From a virus: 23,321 nucleotides of DNA. Under the pieces are notes generated by a model. That model saw only the letters and a program-made list of their open reading frames with translations. It had not been told where the DNA came from and made no database searches. Numbering within the stretch: the stretch's first letter is position 1; each line of letters opens with the position of its first letter. The translations under genes were made by a program, and so were the position numbers. Shown here piece after piece: positions 13,948 through 23,052 of the stretch. The stretch is from IMG/VR virus record IMGVR_UViG_3300050029_000136, positions 1-23,321 of that record, one strand, 5' to 3'.

Positions 13948-14675
13948 CTTTGCAGGATATTAATTCCAAGATAAGCTCTCTCACAACCGCTGACACAAAT
14001 CAGTATGCCAATTCTGACCGTCTTATAGACATCAACATCTGGCTCCAGAAGATTATCGGCATGATTCTTGATTCACAAGACGAGACGGATTTCGATGATG
14101 GAAACAAGACGGACTATCCAATAAAGACAACCCCTCTTACGACCAATCGAGACTATGCCATTCCGGTTTCTGAGAAGATGTTGAAAATAAAATCTCTTTC
14201 TATCGCTTATGATGGTACGAATTTCTATCGCGCTACTCCAGTAGAGTTTTCGGATAGCGGTATAGGTAATTCTACATCAGCCGATACAACACAGAATGCA
14301 AAGATTGATGCGAGTTATTCCAGGACGTCTCCACGGTATGACATTAAATTTGGTTCCGTGTGGATTTATCCGGCAGCCACTGCCGCAGATGTTGCGGCTG
14401 GTGGGCAGATGATTATGGAATGGTTTAGACAAGCGACTCCATACACTCTATCTGATTTGACTACAGGCACGCTTGTGCCAGGTTTCGACGATACTTTCCA
14501 CGCTATGTTGGCCTATGGTCCGGCTTCTGAATACTGTTTGGCGAAAGGAATGGAACAGGCTAATGATTATTTAAAGATTCTTGCTGATTTTGAAGCACGT
14601 CTTCGTACCCAGTATTCCTCCAAGCAATTGGATCGCAAGTATTCGCTACAGAGTGATTATCAGACTTATAAATAA
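13944..14675 (+). CDS. Head-tail connector/adaptor-like protein
   Basis: A 243-aa protein with a helical N-terminus (SDRLIDINIWLQKIIGMIL), a beta-rich middle, and a helical C-terminus beginning PGFDDTFHAMLAYGPASEYCLAKGM, a pattern I associate with adaptor proteins that dock on the portal (P-x-x-x-x-x-F/Y-H-x-x-L followed by an alanine-rich helix). The position after the head genes and before fibre and tail genes fits the connector slot. The start overlaps the HNH stop. It might instead be a minor tail protein; the call is family-style plus synteny. Confidence 0.55.
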   Translation: MTLQDINSKISSLTTADTNQYANSDRLIDINIWLQKIIGMILDSQDETDFDDGNKTDYPIKTTPLTTNRDYAIPVSEKMLKIKSLSIAYDGTNFYRATPVEFSDSGIGNSTSADTTQNAKIDASYSRTSPRYDIKFGSVWIYPAATAADVAAGGQMIMEWFRQATPYTLSDLTTGTLVPGFDDTFHAMLAYGPASEYCLAKGMEQANDYLKILADFEARLRTQYSSKQLDRKYSLQSDYQTYK

Positions 14676-14678
14676 ACA

Positions 14679-15098
14679 ATGGCTACATTACAAAAAATTA
14701 ACAGTTTCGCAGGAGATATGGGAAAAGCGATATTTAACTTTTCATCTGATAGTTTAGGTGTTGCTTTAACCGATGTTGCACCTACGGCATCAAGCCATGT
14801 TTTGGCGGATATTACCGAGATTTCTTATACAAACCTTTCCTCAAGAACATTAGCTAGTGTTACATGGACTAATTCAGCTACGACTACATGGAATCTAAAA
14901 GCCGCTAATCTTACACTCACTTCTTCTACAGGTGCAGTAGCACAATTTAGATATATTGTATTTTATGACATAACTGCCGCTAGCAAGAATATAGTCGGTT
15001 GGGTTGATTACGGCAGTGAGATAAACATGAACGGGGTCAATGGAGATACTCTTCTTCTTTCTTTTGACTCAACCAACGGGTTGGTGAGTAACGGATAA
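14679..15098 (+). CDS. Small beta-rich virion/tail protein
   Basis: A 139-aa protein with the layout seen in many phage structural proteins of unknown role: FNFSSDSLGVALTDVAPTAS, then LADITEI, a beta-rich middle with TTTWNLKAANLTLTSSTGAV and AQFRYIVFYD, then GWVDYGSEI. It starts three bases after the connector stop. The product probably sits at the tail or connector surface. The exact role is unknown to me. Confidence 0.6.
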   Translation: MATLQKINSFAGDMGKAIFNFSSDSLGVALTDVAPTASSHVLADITEISYTNLSSRTLASVTWTNSATTTWNLKAANLTLTSSTGAVAQFRYIVFYDITAASKNIVGWVDYGSEINMNGVNGDTLLLSFDSTNGLVSNG

Positions 15099-15101
15099 AC
15101 T

Positions 15102-16079
15102 ATGGCAACAGTCATTGTACAAGTCAGGGCAGGTGGAGGAGGTGGGGCGAAAGAAGGAACCCATCCAAGGGCCACAGGTGGTGGCGGAGGTGGTTTCGCT
15201 CAACTCAATGCCTTTTCCGTAACTAGTGGTACTGGTTATACTGTTACGGTGGGAGCAGTTGGGGCAGCCGTTAACGGGGTTGGTACTTCTGGAGGAAACG
15301 GAGGAGATTCGTGGTTTAGCACTACAGGAACAGTTTATGCAACTGGTGGAGGTGGAGGTCAGTTTGGAGGAGGTTCAAATGTCAGTGGGGGTAGCCCTGG
15401 ATCTGGAACAATTGGAGACGTACTGCATACAGGTGGAACCGGAGGTAATATAGATAGTAGTTCAAACGTTGCCACAGGAGGGGGCGAAGCGGCAGGGAGC
15501 ACTAATACAGGAAATAGTGGAACACTAAATTCAAATACGCCAGGTAGCGGCGGCGGTGACGGCGGTGACGGCGGAGCAGGGAGCAGTGGTTCTACTGGTA
15601 CCGCAGGTAGCACAGTGGGTGGTGGTGGAGGGGCGTCTGGATCTGGTACCTCTGGTGTTTTTTCAGGGGCAGGAGCAGTTGGACAGGTGGTTATAAAAGC
15701 CCTTTTAGGAGTAATTCTTAGCGCAACAGGAGGCACACATACAGCTGACGGAACATATGATTATTGGACTTTTACATCAACTGGCACATGGACGCCTTCG
15801 GTTTCTCAATCCCTTACTCTTTCAATAGCTACTGCGACATACTCTGTTACAGGACGAACGGTAACAATGTCAAAATTTAGGCAATTTATATTGAACATTT
15901 CTACAGCGATTTATAATGTTACAGGACAAACGATTTCTGCGGTATTAGGAGGTTTAATTACTTGGATAGCCCAGTCGAAAAATAGTGCAACTTGGACGCC
16001 CCAATCGAAGAATAACACCACTTGGACGCCCCAATCGAAGAATAACACCACTTGGACAGCTCAGTCGAAGGGACATTAA
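15102..16079 (+). CDS. Glycine-rich tail fibre or adhesin-like protein
   Basis: A 325-aa protein. Residues 1-200 are dominated by glycine clusters (RAGGGGGAK, ATGGGGGQFGGG, VGGGGGASGSG) around a strand pair with SVTSGTGYTVTVGAVG, as in glycine-rich phage adhesins that fold into polyglycine-II sandwiches and bind receptors. Then come two imperfect beta repeats (SIATATYSVTGRTVTM, NISTAIYNVTGQTISA) and four copies of a ten-residue repeat of the form TWTPQSKNNT, ending in SKGH. It likely helps bind the host surface. The repeat-bearing DNA allows length change by slippage. Confidence 0.65.
   Translation: MATVIVQVRAGGGGGAKEGTHPRATGGGGGGFAQLNAFSVTSGTGYTVTVGAVGAAVNGVGTSGGNGGDSWFSTTGTVYATGGGGGQFGGGSNVSGGSPGSGTIGDVLHTGGTGGNIDSSSNVATGGGEAAGSTNTGNSGTLNSNTPGSGGGDGGDGGAGSSGSTGTAGSTVGGGGGASGSGTSGVFSGAGAVGQVVIKALLGVILSATGGTHTADGTYDYWTFTSTGTWTPSVSQSLTLSIATATYSVTGRTVTMSKFRQFILNISTAIYNVTGQTISAVLGGLITWIAQSKNSATWTPQSKNNTTWTPQSKNNTTWTAQSKGH
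15961..16076 (+). repeat. Four tandem 30-bp repeats at the 3' end of the adhesin gene
   Basis: Units start at 15961, 15991, 16021 and 16051, each opening CTTGGA. Units two and three are identical over 30 bp, the first is diverged, and the fourth is cut off by the gene end. Each encodes ten residues of the form TWTPQSKNNT. The perfect middle pair shows recent duplication, and the in-frame unit length keeps the gene open when copies are gained or lost. Confidence 0.85.
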
Positions 16080-16090
16080 TTAAAAACATC

Positions 16091-16441
16091 ATGAATGATA
16101 TGCAACAACAAATTGATGATTTAAGAAGGCGTTTGGATCAAAAAGATTCACAGCCTTTACGATACCCTATTGATCCAGTTAGTCTGGCGGCATTAGTTGA
16201 GTCGCTTAAAACAACGTTCAGCTCGTTTAGTTCAGCTGCTATGTGGGGCAAAGTAACCTTGGTCTCTGGAACAAAAACTGTTTCCGACAGTCGTATTAAA
16301 GCGACTTCAACAGTTCTTCTAACGGGCGACACGTCGGGGACATCTGATTTGTTGTTTGCCTATCCGGTTGCTGCAGGATCAGTGGTTATAGGAAGTAATG
16401 GGTCGAATAATTTTGGTGTTTATTATTTAATTATATTTTAA
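16091..16441 (+). CDS. Small fibre-like protein, coiled coil plus beta domain
   Basis: A 116-aa protein from the ATG at 16091; I reject the earlier in-frame ATG at 16052 because it lies in the adhesin repeats. Residues 1-20 (MNDMQQQIDDLRRRLDQKD) form a short coiled coil, useful for trimer formation. The C-terminal part, starting at GTKTVSDSRIKATSTVLLTG and ending NNFGVYYLIIF, follows the beta-strand pattern of phage fibre C-termini, where a fixed end such as W-M-I-I or Y-L-I-I is usual. Probably a minor fibre or tail-tip protein. Its TAA overlaps the next ATG by one base. Confidence 0.6.
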   Translation: MNDMQQQIDDLRRRLDQKDSQPLRYPIDPVSLAALVESLKTTFSSFSSAAMWGKVTLVSGTKTVSDSRIKATSTVLLTGDTSGTSDLLFAYPVAAGSVVIGSNGSNNFGVYYLIIF

Positions 16442-18273
16442 TGTTTAGACTACCTCAAATGGCGTCTGGAATGCTCCAACGAACAAAGAGTTGGATACAG
16501 ACAAATCGTTCAGATACGATAGGTAACTTGGTTGCAACTTTCAATATGGATCCTTGGTATAACCTCGGAAAGATTAGACCGACTAGGATGATATGCACAG
16601 ATAATGTGAATTCCCCAACGGATACAGACATAACAGATGTTCCTGTTGGTTTTAGATTTTCTCCAACTGGAACAGGTTTAATTTTTACCGTTGCGGGTGC
16701 ATTTGTTCACGCTAATCCAGGTGCTCCGCAGTCCGCTTTTACTAAATTTACAACAGCGGCTTCATATCCAACCACTTGCAGTTCAGCCGTATCAGACATT
16801 GAAACTATGTGGGGAGCGCTTTATGTCACAACCAATAGTAACTCCGTTTATTACTACGATGGGGCATGGCACAATTTTACAGCAGGCGGGGCTGCTTCTG
16901 GTACTACACATCAATTGACATCATACGCCGGACGTCTGTACATGGTGCATACGAATAATCAAATCATTTCATGGGGGTCTAATAATACTCCTGCGACGAT
17001 GGGAAATGATTACACATTAAATAATGGAAGCAATTCTGCTTTTGATCCAACTCAATATATTACTTTTGTTCGTGGTGCCACTAACCGTATCTGGATAGGC
17101 GTGGGCTCTGTTTCTAACCTTTCTAAAGGTAAAGGATATGTTTACGAATGGGATGGGGTCAGTCAGTCCACAACCCGGTATTACAGATTAGGAGCTACCT
17201 CTCCGCTTGCCTGTGTTCTTATGGACGATATTCCATACGTAATGGATTCCAATGGACGATTGCTAAAATACAATTCCAATTCATTCCAAGAAATTGCTCG
17301 CCTTCCTTTGAATGATAAATATCTAACTAACCCATTGAGTAATGCTTTTAATAATAAATTCATTCATCCAAATGGAATGAGTGTTATTAACGGTAAGATA
17401 AATATGCTCATTAGTAATCAGGTCAACGATAATACTGGAACGATTCTTGAACATTGCCCGTCAGGTATCTGGGAATATGATGAGACGATAGGGCTATATC
17501 ATAAATACTCTCTTTCTTATACTCCATCGCATTCAAACACAATTACTGACTACGGGCAGAATCGTCTTTCGGCGGTTGGGGGTCTTTCTGATATGAAAAT
17601 AGACAGTACGTTAGTCGACACAAACGGTCAATTCCTCGCAGGTGCCACCATCTTCAAAGACGGTTCAAATACTGTTTCACAGGTTTGGACAAACGATACT
17701 CTTCCATATTCCACTACTGCTACTTACCATTCAACTCTCCGTGCCGGCTACTTTATCACGACAAAATTAGAGTCTCAAGGATTAACGGAAACATGGAAGG
17801 CGATTGCTCTCAAGTATAAGAACATGATTAATGCCGCTGATAAGATCGTAGTGAAATATCGAACTTCCGCTACTGTACCATTGGAAGTTCCTATCACATG
17901 GGTTAACACGACCTCCTTTACAACTACATCTGATATTTCCTATTACGCCATTGGAGACGAGGTTGAAATCACTCAAGGGACTGGAGGTGGTATGTGTTCG
18001 CACATTGTCTCAATGCCACTTGTTGCCGGTACCTACACAGTGACCATGGATGAGGTTCATACAGGGGTTACCACAGGTACGGCAAAAGCTCGTTTTCAGG
18101 AGTGGATCAAGTCCGGAATTGCGACAAACCAAGTTAAGCAGTATCAACAACTGAACCTACCGATGTCAGCGACAACCCCGTGGATACAGATAAAAGTATT
18201 CATGCTTATGGATGAAGGAGACGAGTTTGAAGAATTAGCGGTGATGAATAGCGTGTCGCAGGATTATAATTAA
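16441..18273 (+). CDS. Large tail protein, possibly beta-propeller nozzle
   Basis: A 610-aa protein rich in threonine, serine and asparagine, with repeated short strand segments such as MWGALYVTTNSNSVYYYDGAW, AGRLYMVHTNNQIISWG, TNRIWIGVG and GKGYVYEWDGV. Evenly spaced hydrophobic-aromatic strands separated by turns look like propeller blades. In short-tailed phages the tail nozzle (T7 gp12, P22 gp10) is a propeller-bearing protein of comparable or larger size, so a nozzle role is attractive in a genome without tape-measure gene. There is no clear signature, so this is inference from pattern and position. Confidence 0.5.
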   Translation: MFRLPQMASGMLQRTKSWIQTNRSDTIGNLVATFNMDPWYNLGKIRPTRMICTDNVNSPTDTDITDVPVGFRFSPTGTGLIFTVAGAFVHANPGAPQSAFTKFTTAASYPTTCSSAVSDIETMWGALYVTTNSNSVYYYDGAWHNFTAGGAASGTTHQLTSYAGRLYMVHTNNQIISWGSNNTPATMGNDYTLNNGSNSAFDPTQYITFVRGATNRIWIGVGSVSNLSKGKGYVYEWDGVSQSTTRYYRLGATSPLACVLMDDIPYVMDSNGRLLKYNSNSFQEIARLPLNDKYLTNPLSNAFNNKFIHPNGMSVINGKINMLISNQVNDNTGTILEHCPSGIWEYDETIGLYHKYSLSYTPSHSNTITDYGQNRLSAVGGLSDMKIDSTLVDTNGQFLAGATIFKDGSNTVSQVWTNDTLPYSTTATYHSTLRAGYFITTKLESQGLTETWKAIALKYKNMINAADKIVVKYRTSATVPLEVPITWVNTTSFTTTSDISYYAIGDEVEITQGTGGGMCSHIVSMPLVAGTYTVTMDEVHTGVTTGTAKARFQEWIKSGIATNQVKQYQQLNLPMSATTPWIQIKVFMLMDEGDEFEELAVMNSVSQDYN

Positions 18274-18276
18274 TAG

Positions 18277-18282
18277 TATAAT
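18277..18282 (+). promoter_or_regulatory. -10-like TATAAT 9 nt before the next ATG
   Basis: TATAAT at 18277-18282, and a second one at 18265-18270, lie in the 18-nt gap and the end of the previous gene. The 9-nt distance from TATAAT to ATGG equals that before the small terminase. No -35 hexamer is convincing, so this may be AT-rich chance. Confidence 0.3.
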
Positions 18283-18291
18283 ATTACCAAT

Positions 18292-20235
18292 ATGGCAACT
18301 TCCTCTCTTAATTTCAACCTCAATTCCTCTCCTGTTTTCACGCCTTCGTCCGGCGGAACACAGACTAGCACCCCTGTAATGAATAATGGGGGACAAAGTA
18401 CTGTTGGTGGTTTCATAAATACTGCCCTTGCGGGAAATATTGGGTTGCCGGTTGCTCAGGCACAAACTACTCCAACATCTTATGGTCCAACACAGCCTAC
18501 AAAAACAACTACTCCCGCACCGACTGTCGGCACTTTCTCTTCAGCCTATGCCGGACTCACTCCTCAACAGCAGTCAGCTTATATCCTAGCTAACCCGAAC
18601 GTCGATCTTGCGACAGGGTTGAGCAAGTCTCCTGTGATGGATTCAATCAGTCAACAACACTCAGCATTACCTTCTTCTGCAGTTAGTTCAAACGGATTTA
18701 ACGTGAACACACCATCGAATGTTCCGTCAAACTATGCCAATAGTAATACCAGTACAGGTGACATTATGAGCTATCTAAATGGTCAACAGACTTCTTTGGC
18801 CACTGGTTCCAACCCTTCTCTATATCCTACTACTTCAAATTCTCAGGGAATGACTGCCGCACAGCAATACTATACTCAACAGTTACCAGCGGCCAATCAA
18901 ATGACGCCAGACCAAGTTGGCACATACCAGCAGTACATCCAATCTCAACAGCAAATACAGGCTCAGCAGTATCATGCCGCTCAACAGATTTCAGATCTGT
19001 ATTCTAGTGGCCAGATGACCAAAGACCAGGCAGATCAGGCTTCACAGGATATTCAGCATGAGAACGATGCCCGTCTCGCACAACTCACTCTTGCCGGTCA
19101 GGGTGCGACATTGAATTATAATGTCATGCAAATGGCTCGTCAGAACAACATTGCAGCTCTAACAGCTCAAGCTCCATACTATGCTCCGATGCAGGTTACT
19201 CCGGGTAATAGTGTAGTATCGCCGGGGTCTGGAACTACGATGTATCAAGGTGCCGGGGCTTCACCTCAGACAATCATGTCAACGGCTCAGGGCCTTGCTC
19301 AGATAGCCGTTCAGAACGGATCAGCCCAGTACAACCCAGATGGTTCTCTAAATATGCAACCATATATCCAACAGGCCCAGCAGTTCTATGGTTCGGGTGC
19401 GATGGGTCAGCAACAGTCTCAGCCAGGCGGTTCTACCGCTCCAGGAGGCAATAATGGCTCACAGAATCAGCCACAAGGAGGTAGCATGGGTGCCGTGCCA
19501 GCTTATACGGCAGATGGTCAGGCTACTCAGGTACAGTATCAAGGACAGCCTCAGGGTCAGTCTCAGGGCTACGGATCTAATGGATATGGCAACATTAACG
19601 CCCTTACACCATCTCTAAGACAATATGTTCAGAACGTGTCCTTCCAGAATGCCGATGGTAGCGTCACCCAGCTTGGGTTCATAGACGGTAACAGGCTTCC
19701 TGCCGCATTGCAGGCAACAGCACAAAGCCAATCGGCGGCCGCGGGTATTCCATACTTCCCAGGAGGCGGAAGCGGCGCTAACGCAGTCTTGGCCGCCCAA
19801 CAGATTATTGATGTGGTGAATTCAGCAGAGGCCCTCTCGATACGTAACTTGAAATCTGGCGTTGGCGGCAAGAACGCCGATAGCGCCTTAGCTTGGGCTA
19901 ATCAATGGCTACAGTTTAATCCAGACCTATCGAACTTTAATCAATTGAAAGACGCCGCTTCTAAGGCCACCACGGCCCTCGCTGGCGGTGTGGGTTCAGG
20001 ATTCCGCATGAACATGGGTATCATTGAGGCTGCTACACAGAACATGCCGGTTGCCGGGGATAACCTCGAAACGGCAATGACGAAAGCCGAAGCATTGCGT
20101 GGACAGATAATCAACGCTCTTGCTCCTCTCTACCCTCAGATGCGCGGTGGTCAAGTATTTTCAGGAAACTACACTTCGTCTAATCCGACAGGTGGTGCGG
20201 CAGGGAGTTCAGTAGACTGGGCTAATCTTCAATAA
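18292..20235 (+). CDS. Large Gln/Ser/Gly-rich internal virion-like protein
   Basis: A 647-aa protein of low complexity. The first 250 residues are rich in serine, threonine, proline and glutamine (TPQQQSAYIL, YIQSQQQIQAQQYHAAQQI); the middle contains glycine-glutamine tracts (QGQPQGQSQGYG); the last 200 residues look more ordered, with alanine-rich helices. No signal peptide, no enzyme motif. It lies just before the transglycosylase-bearing gene (start two bases after its stop), and in short-tailed phages a run of large internal proteins is ejected into the host to form a channel. I infer such an ejection-protein role from size, order and composition; I do not recognise a family. Confidence 0.5.
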   Translation: MATSSLNFNLNSSPVFTPSSGGTQTSTPVMNNGGQSTVGGFINTALAGNIGLPVAQAQTTPTSYGPTQPTKTTTPAPTVGTFSSAYAGLTPQQQSAYILANPNVDLATGLSKSPVMDSISQQHSALPSSAVSSNGFNVNTPSNVPSNYANSNTSTGDIMSYLNGQQTSLATGSNPSLYPTTSNSQGMTAAQQYYTQQLPAANQMTPDQVGTYQQYIQSQQQIQAQQYHAAQQISDLYSSGQMTKDQADQASQDIQHENDARLAQLTLAGQGATLNYNVMQMARQNNIAALTAQAPYYAPMQVTPGNSVVSPGSGTTMYQGAGASPQTIMSTAQGLAQIAVQNGSAQYNPDGSLNMQPYIQQAQQFYGSGAMGQQQSQPGGSTAPGGNNGSQNQPQGGSMGAVPAYTADGQATQVQYQGQPQGQSQGYGSNGYGNINALTPSLRQYVQNVSFQNADGSVTQLGFIDGNRLPAALQATAQSQSAAAGIPYFPGGGSGANAVLAAQQIIDVVNSAEALSIRNLKSGVGGKNADSALAWANQWLQFNPDLSNFNQLKDAASKATTALAGGVGSGFRMNMGIIEAATQNMPVAGDNLETAMTKAEALRGQIINALAPLYPQMRGGQVFSGNYTSSNPTGGAAGSSVDWANLQ

Positions 20236-20236
20236 A

Positions 20237-22348
20237 ATGTTACCAACAGATAAATCACAACTCGATCCGTCAGTCCTGAATTTGATGGCTGGCATCAAGC
20301 AGGTTGAGAGTGGGGGAAATATGAATGCGCAGGGAGGCACTGGAGAGAACGGTGGTTTTCAATTTATGCCCTCAACCTGGACTCAGTGGGCAGGTAAATA
20401 TCTAGGCGATCCTAATGCAAATGTTAATGATCCTGCCAATCAGAATAAAGTCGCTTATGCGCGCATCGCGGATCTAAAGGCTCAAGGAATGAATCCAAGC
20501 CAGATAGCTTCGATGTGGAACAGTGGTAAAATAGACCCTACAGGAAACGTCGGTACAAACAGTGCCGGCGTATCATATGACACGCCTACCTATGTTCAGA
20601 ACGTTCTAGCGGCCGCACAACAAGCCGCACAAGCGAGGAGACAGCAATCTGGAGGCATTCCAGGCGTTGATACCGCCCAGGCTTCGACAGGAATGACTCC
20701 AAGCGCCACACCAGACCAAGGACCGTCGGTTTCGGGATTTGTTGGGAATCTTGCTAGTAGTACAATGGGAGTTCTTGGTGGACTTGGACAAGCCGTAATG
20801 CACCCGATACAAACTGCGCAAAATATTTTAGGAATGGGTGCGGGCGGTGTTGAAAAACTTTTTGGAGCTAATAATCAGGATACTCAATTATTTGATGGGG
20901 CAGTAGGATACTTAAAGAATAAATATGGTGGCGACTCTCTTTCTCAAGTGATTAATCATGTTGGTCATAGTTTATATACCGATCCCGCCTCCGTTGCCCT
21001 TGACCTTTCCACTCTTTTGGATGGCGTGGGAGCTGCAGTAGGGGCGGTGGGCAAGGTAGCTGACATATCTAGGGCAGCAGATTTAGCAAGAGCATCTGAT
21101 TATATTTCTACTGCTAAAGGTTTAGTAGCAGGCAGTTCTCCGGAAGCAACAGCCGCTCTCACGACACCTGGCACACTTTCTAATATAGGCAGTGGTTTGA
21201 AAACCGCTGGACAGTATACAAATCCGCTAACCCCTCTCACAAAGGGAGTAGGAATGGTTGCAGGAGGTGTTACAAGTGCGGCACGAACGCTGTCATCAAA
21301 GATGATTGGGCTATCAGACCCAGCCTCTATGACGGCCGTCCTAAGTGATCCCGCACAGTATTCAAGAATGGCAATGGAACAGGTGAATAGAGGTTCTGTG
21401 GCAGATGAGTTCGCAAGCTCCCTAGATGCCTTGGAACAAGCTAAGACTGACGCTGGCCGGGCGTATAACCCTATAAAAGCCGGTGGAGGAACAGTTTCCG
21501 TCCCAGAAAATTGGCTCTCGGATATTCTCTCTAAAGGTACAAGTGCCGATGAAAGCGGTAAGGCGATTCCTTTTAAGCTGAGCTTAGAAAAACAAGCAGA
21601 CGGTAGTCTCAAGGTAGTTTCAGGTACTGCTTCAAATATATATGCACCAGGAGATTTAGCCGCTATTCAAAACTTTGTGGATCGATGGGGAAATAAGACA
21701 ACAATGACTCCGGAAGAGTTTTTGAACATGCGTCAACAGGCTACTAAGATGGGTAAATTCGGGCGTGAACTCGGTATCAATGATGGCGCGGCACTTGTTG
21801 GTAAGGCTATCCGGGCGGACGCTAATAAGGTAATGAGACCTCAAGTGCAAGGGCTTCAACAGTTGGATACAACCTCTGCACCTCTTATTAAGCAGTATCA
21901 AGACGCCAAAAAGACATTCCTAACAGCTGATGGGCAAGATTTTAAGCCTGGGGCGATAAATAAAATTGCTAATGCTAGTGGAAAGGGCAAGAGCGAACTC
22001 TTGGCTACGATGGAAAAGATAAGCCCCGGTATTACGAAAAAATTACAGATATTGAAGACTGTGGAGGATATACAGAGTACCTATGGAATTAAGACCGCAA
22101 CCTACATGAAGGACATCATCACTGGTGGCGGCATTATGACTGGCAATGTGCCAATGATAATTGCATCATTGATTTCACATCCAGCCATTGCGATACCTCT
22201 TCTACGAGGAGCTGGATACACAGCTAAGACAGTCCAACCAATCATCAACGTTTTAAAGATGATTGCAGGGGATCCGCAACTGTTGAAATACTATGCGGTT
22301 GCTGGGCAGACTTCACTTGGTGCTACCAATAATAGCAAAAAACAGTAA
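20237..22348 (+). CDS. Ejection protein with N-terminal lytic transglycosylase domain
   Basis: A 703-aa protein. Residues 14-95 match the soluble lytic transglycosylase/Rpf-like fold: a helix with catalytic-type glutamate E24 in KQVESGGN, then GGFQFMPSTWTQWAG (39-53), the conserved G-x-x-Q-F-M/I-P-x-T-W, and QIASMWNSGK. It would cut the glycan backbone of peptidoglycan so the genome can pass. The remaining 600 residues are alanine- and glycine-rich and probably helical; about 627-657 (IITGGGIMTGNVPMIIASLI and on) is hydrophobic enough to enter a membrane. An N-terminal hydrolase on a long internal protein parallels T7 gp16. No signal peptide, so it is carried in the virion rather than secreted. 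Confidence 0.75.
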   Translation: MLPTDKSQLDPSVLNLMAGIKQVESGGNMNAQGGTGENGGFQFMPSTWTQWAGKYLGDPNANVNDPANQNKVAYARIADLKAQGMNPSQIASMWNSGKIDPTGNVGTNSAGVSYDTPTYVQNVLAAAQQAAQARRQQSGGIPGVDTAQASTGMTPSATPDQGPSVSGFVGNLASSTMGVLGGLGQAVMHPIQTAQNILGMGAGGVEKLFGANNQDTQLFDGAVGYLKNKYGGDSLSQVINHVGHSLYTDPASVALDLSTLLDGVGAAVGAVGKVADISRAADLARASDYISTAKGLVAGSSPEATAALTTPGTLSNIGSGLKTAGQYTNPLTPLTKGVGMVAGGVTSAARTLSSKMIGLSDPASMTAVLSDPAQYSRMAMEQVNRGSVADEFASSLDALEQAKTDAGRAYNPIKAGGGTVSVPENWLSDILSKGTSADESGKAIPFKLSLEKQADGSLKVVSGTASNIYAPGDLAAIQNFVDRWGNKTTMTPEEFLNMRQQATKMGKFGRELGINDGAALVGKAIRADANKVMRPQVQGLQQLDTTSAPLIKQYQDAKKTFLTADGQDFKPGAINKIANASGKGKSELLATMEKISPGITKKLQILKTVEDIQSTYGIKTATYMKDIITGGGIMTGNVPMIIASLISHPAIAIPLLRGAGYTAKTVQPIINVLKMIAGDPQLLKYYAVAGQTSLGATNNSKKQ

Positions 22349-22392
22349 CCAAACTATTATCATTAATATGAACATGCGCTAACTATAACACC

Positions 22393-22800
22393 ATGGCCAA
22401 TCCAGAACAACTATTTAATGATCTAAACGTAGACGTTATCACTGGCGTTGAGCTTATGGAGGCTCTAAATATAGGCGTGGATGAAATAGGTTTTCCACAG
22501 CGTTTCCACAGGTTACAAGAGGTTGTGGGCTATTTAAAGCAGTTTCCGATAGACACTCAAAGGTACCTCATCAGGAAGGCCTGCTACGGTAAACAAGTAG
22601 ATAAGCTCGATCATATGTTTGAATATACCAACTTGTTGAAAAACAAGTATGAAATTGAGCAAAATCTTGGTAAAATAAAGGCCGAGAAGTCTGCTGTCGG
22701 TAATGATATGGGCAAGGCAATCGCTATCGCGCAGGTCGAAAAAGAGACTGAGGAGCATTTAGCAAGAGTTAACGATGAGGTCCAAATATATGAGCGTTGA
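22393..22800 (+). CDS. Hypothetical protein, 135 aa, helical/coiled-coil
   Basis: A charged, helical protein with no membrane segment or known motif; residues 80-135 (LLKNKYEIEQNLGKIKAEK and on) look like a coiled coil. It lies between the ejection protein and fibre-like genes, so a minor virion component is likely. A 44-nt gap precedes it, containing TATAAC only 3 nt before the ATG, too close to act as its promoter. The stop overlaps the next gene's likely start. Confidence 0.6.
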   Translation: MANPEQLFNDLNVDVITGVELMEALNIGVDEIGFPQRFHRLQEVVGYLKQFPIDTQRYLIRKACYGKQVDKLDHMFEYTNLLKNKYEIEQNLGKIKAEKSAVGNDMGKAIAIAQVEKETEEHLARVNDEVQIYER

Positions 22801-23041
22801 ATATTCATCATATAGGATCAATAAAGGGGAACAAGCTGTTCCTAGTATTCCTATTGGAAAATTAAATAATCATGAAATAAGGATCAGTAAACTTGAATTA
22901 GGTTCAGGGTCCTTCCCCCCCCTTTCCCAAGCTCAAATCAACGCTCTCACTCCTACCAACGGCCAGACCGCTTACAACACAGATACCGATTCTCCTCAAA
23001 TCTATATTGCAGGAAGTTGGTATAGTTTACAAGTAGCTTAA
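22790..23041 (+). CDS. Small fibre/tail-tip-like protein, 83 aa
   Basis: I use the ATG at 22790 (11-nt overlap with the previous gene) rather than the one at 22775, since the extra residues are only MRSKY. The C-terminal part LSQAQINALTPTNGQTAYNT followed by DSPQIYIAGSWYSL is the motif seen at the start or in the shaft of many phage fibre-like proteins (AQ-x-NALTP-x-NG-x-x-x-YNT...GxW). So it is probably a fibre accessory or short tail protein. It carries a run of eight cytosines at 22915-22922 inside the frame, which could slip. Confidence 0.6.
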   Translation: MSVEYSSYRINKGEQAVPSIPIGKLNNHEIRISKLELGSGSFPPLSQAQINALTPTNGQTAYNTDTDSPQIYIAGSWYSLQVA

Positions 23042-23052
23042 TAAAAAATAAC

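Noticed and set aside
15359-15736. Proline-rich 125-aa antisense frame
   Set aside because: The poly-proline is simply the complement of glycine codons in the glycine-rich adhesin gene.
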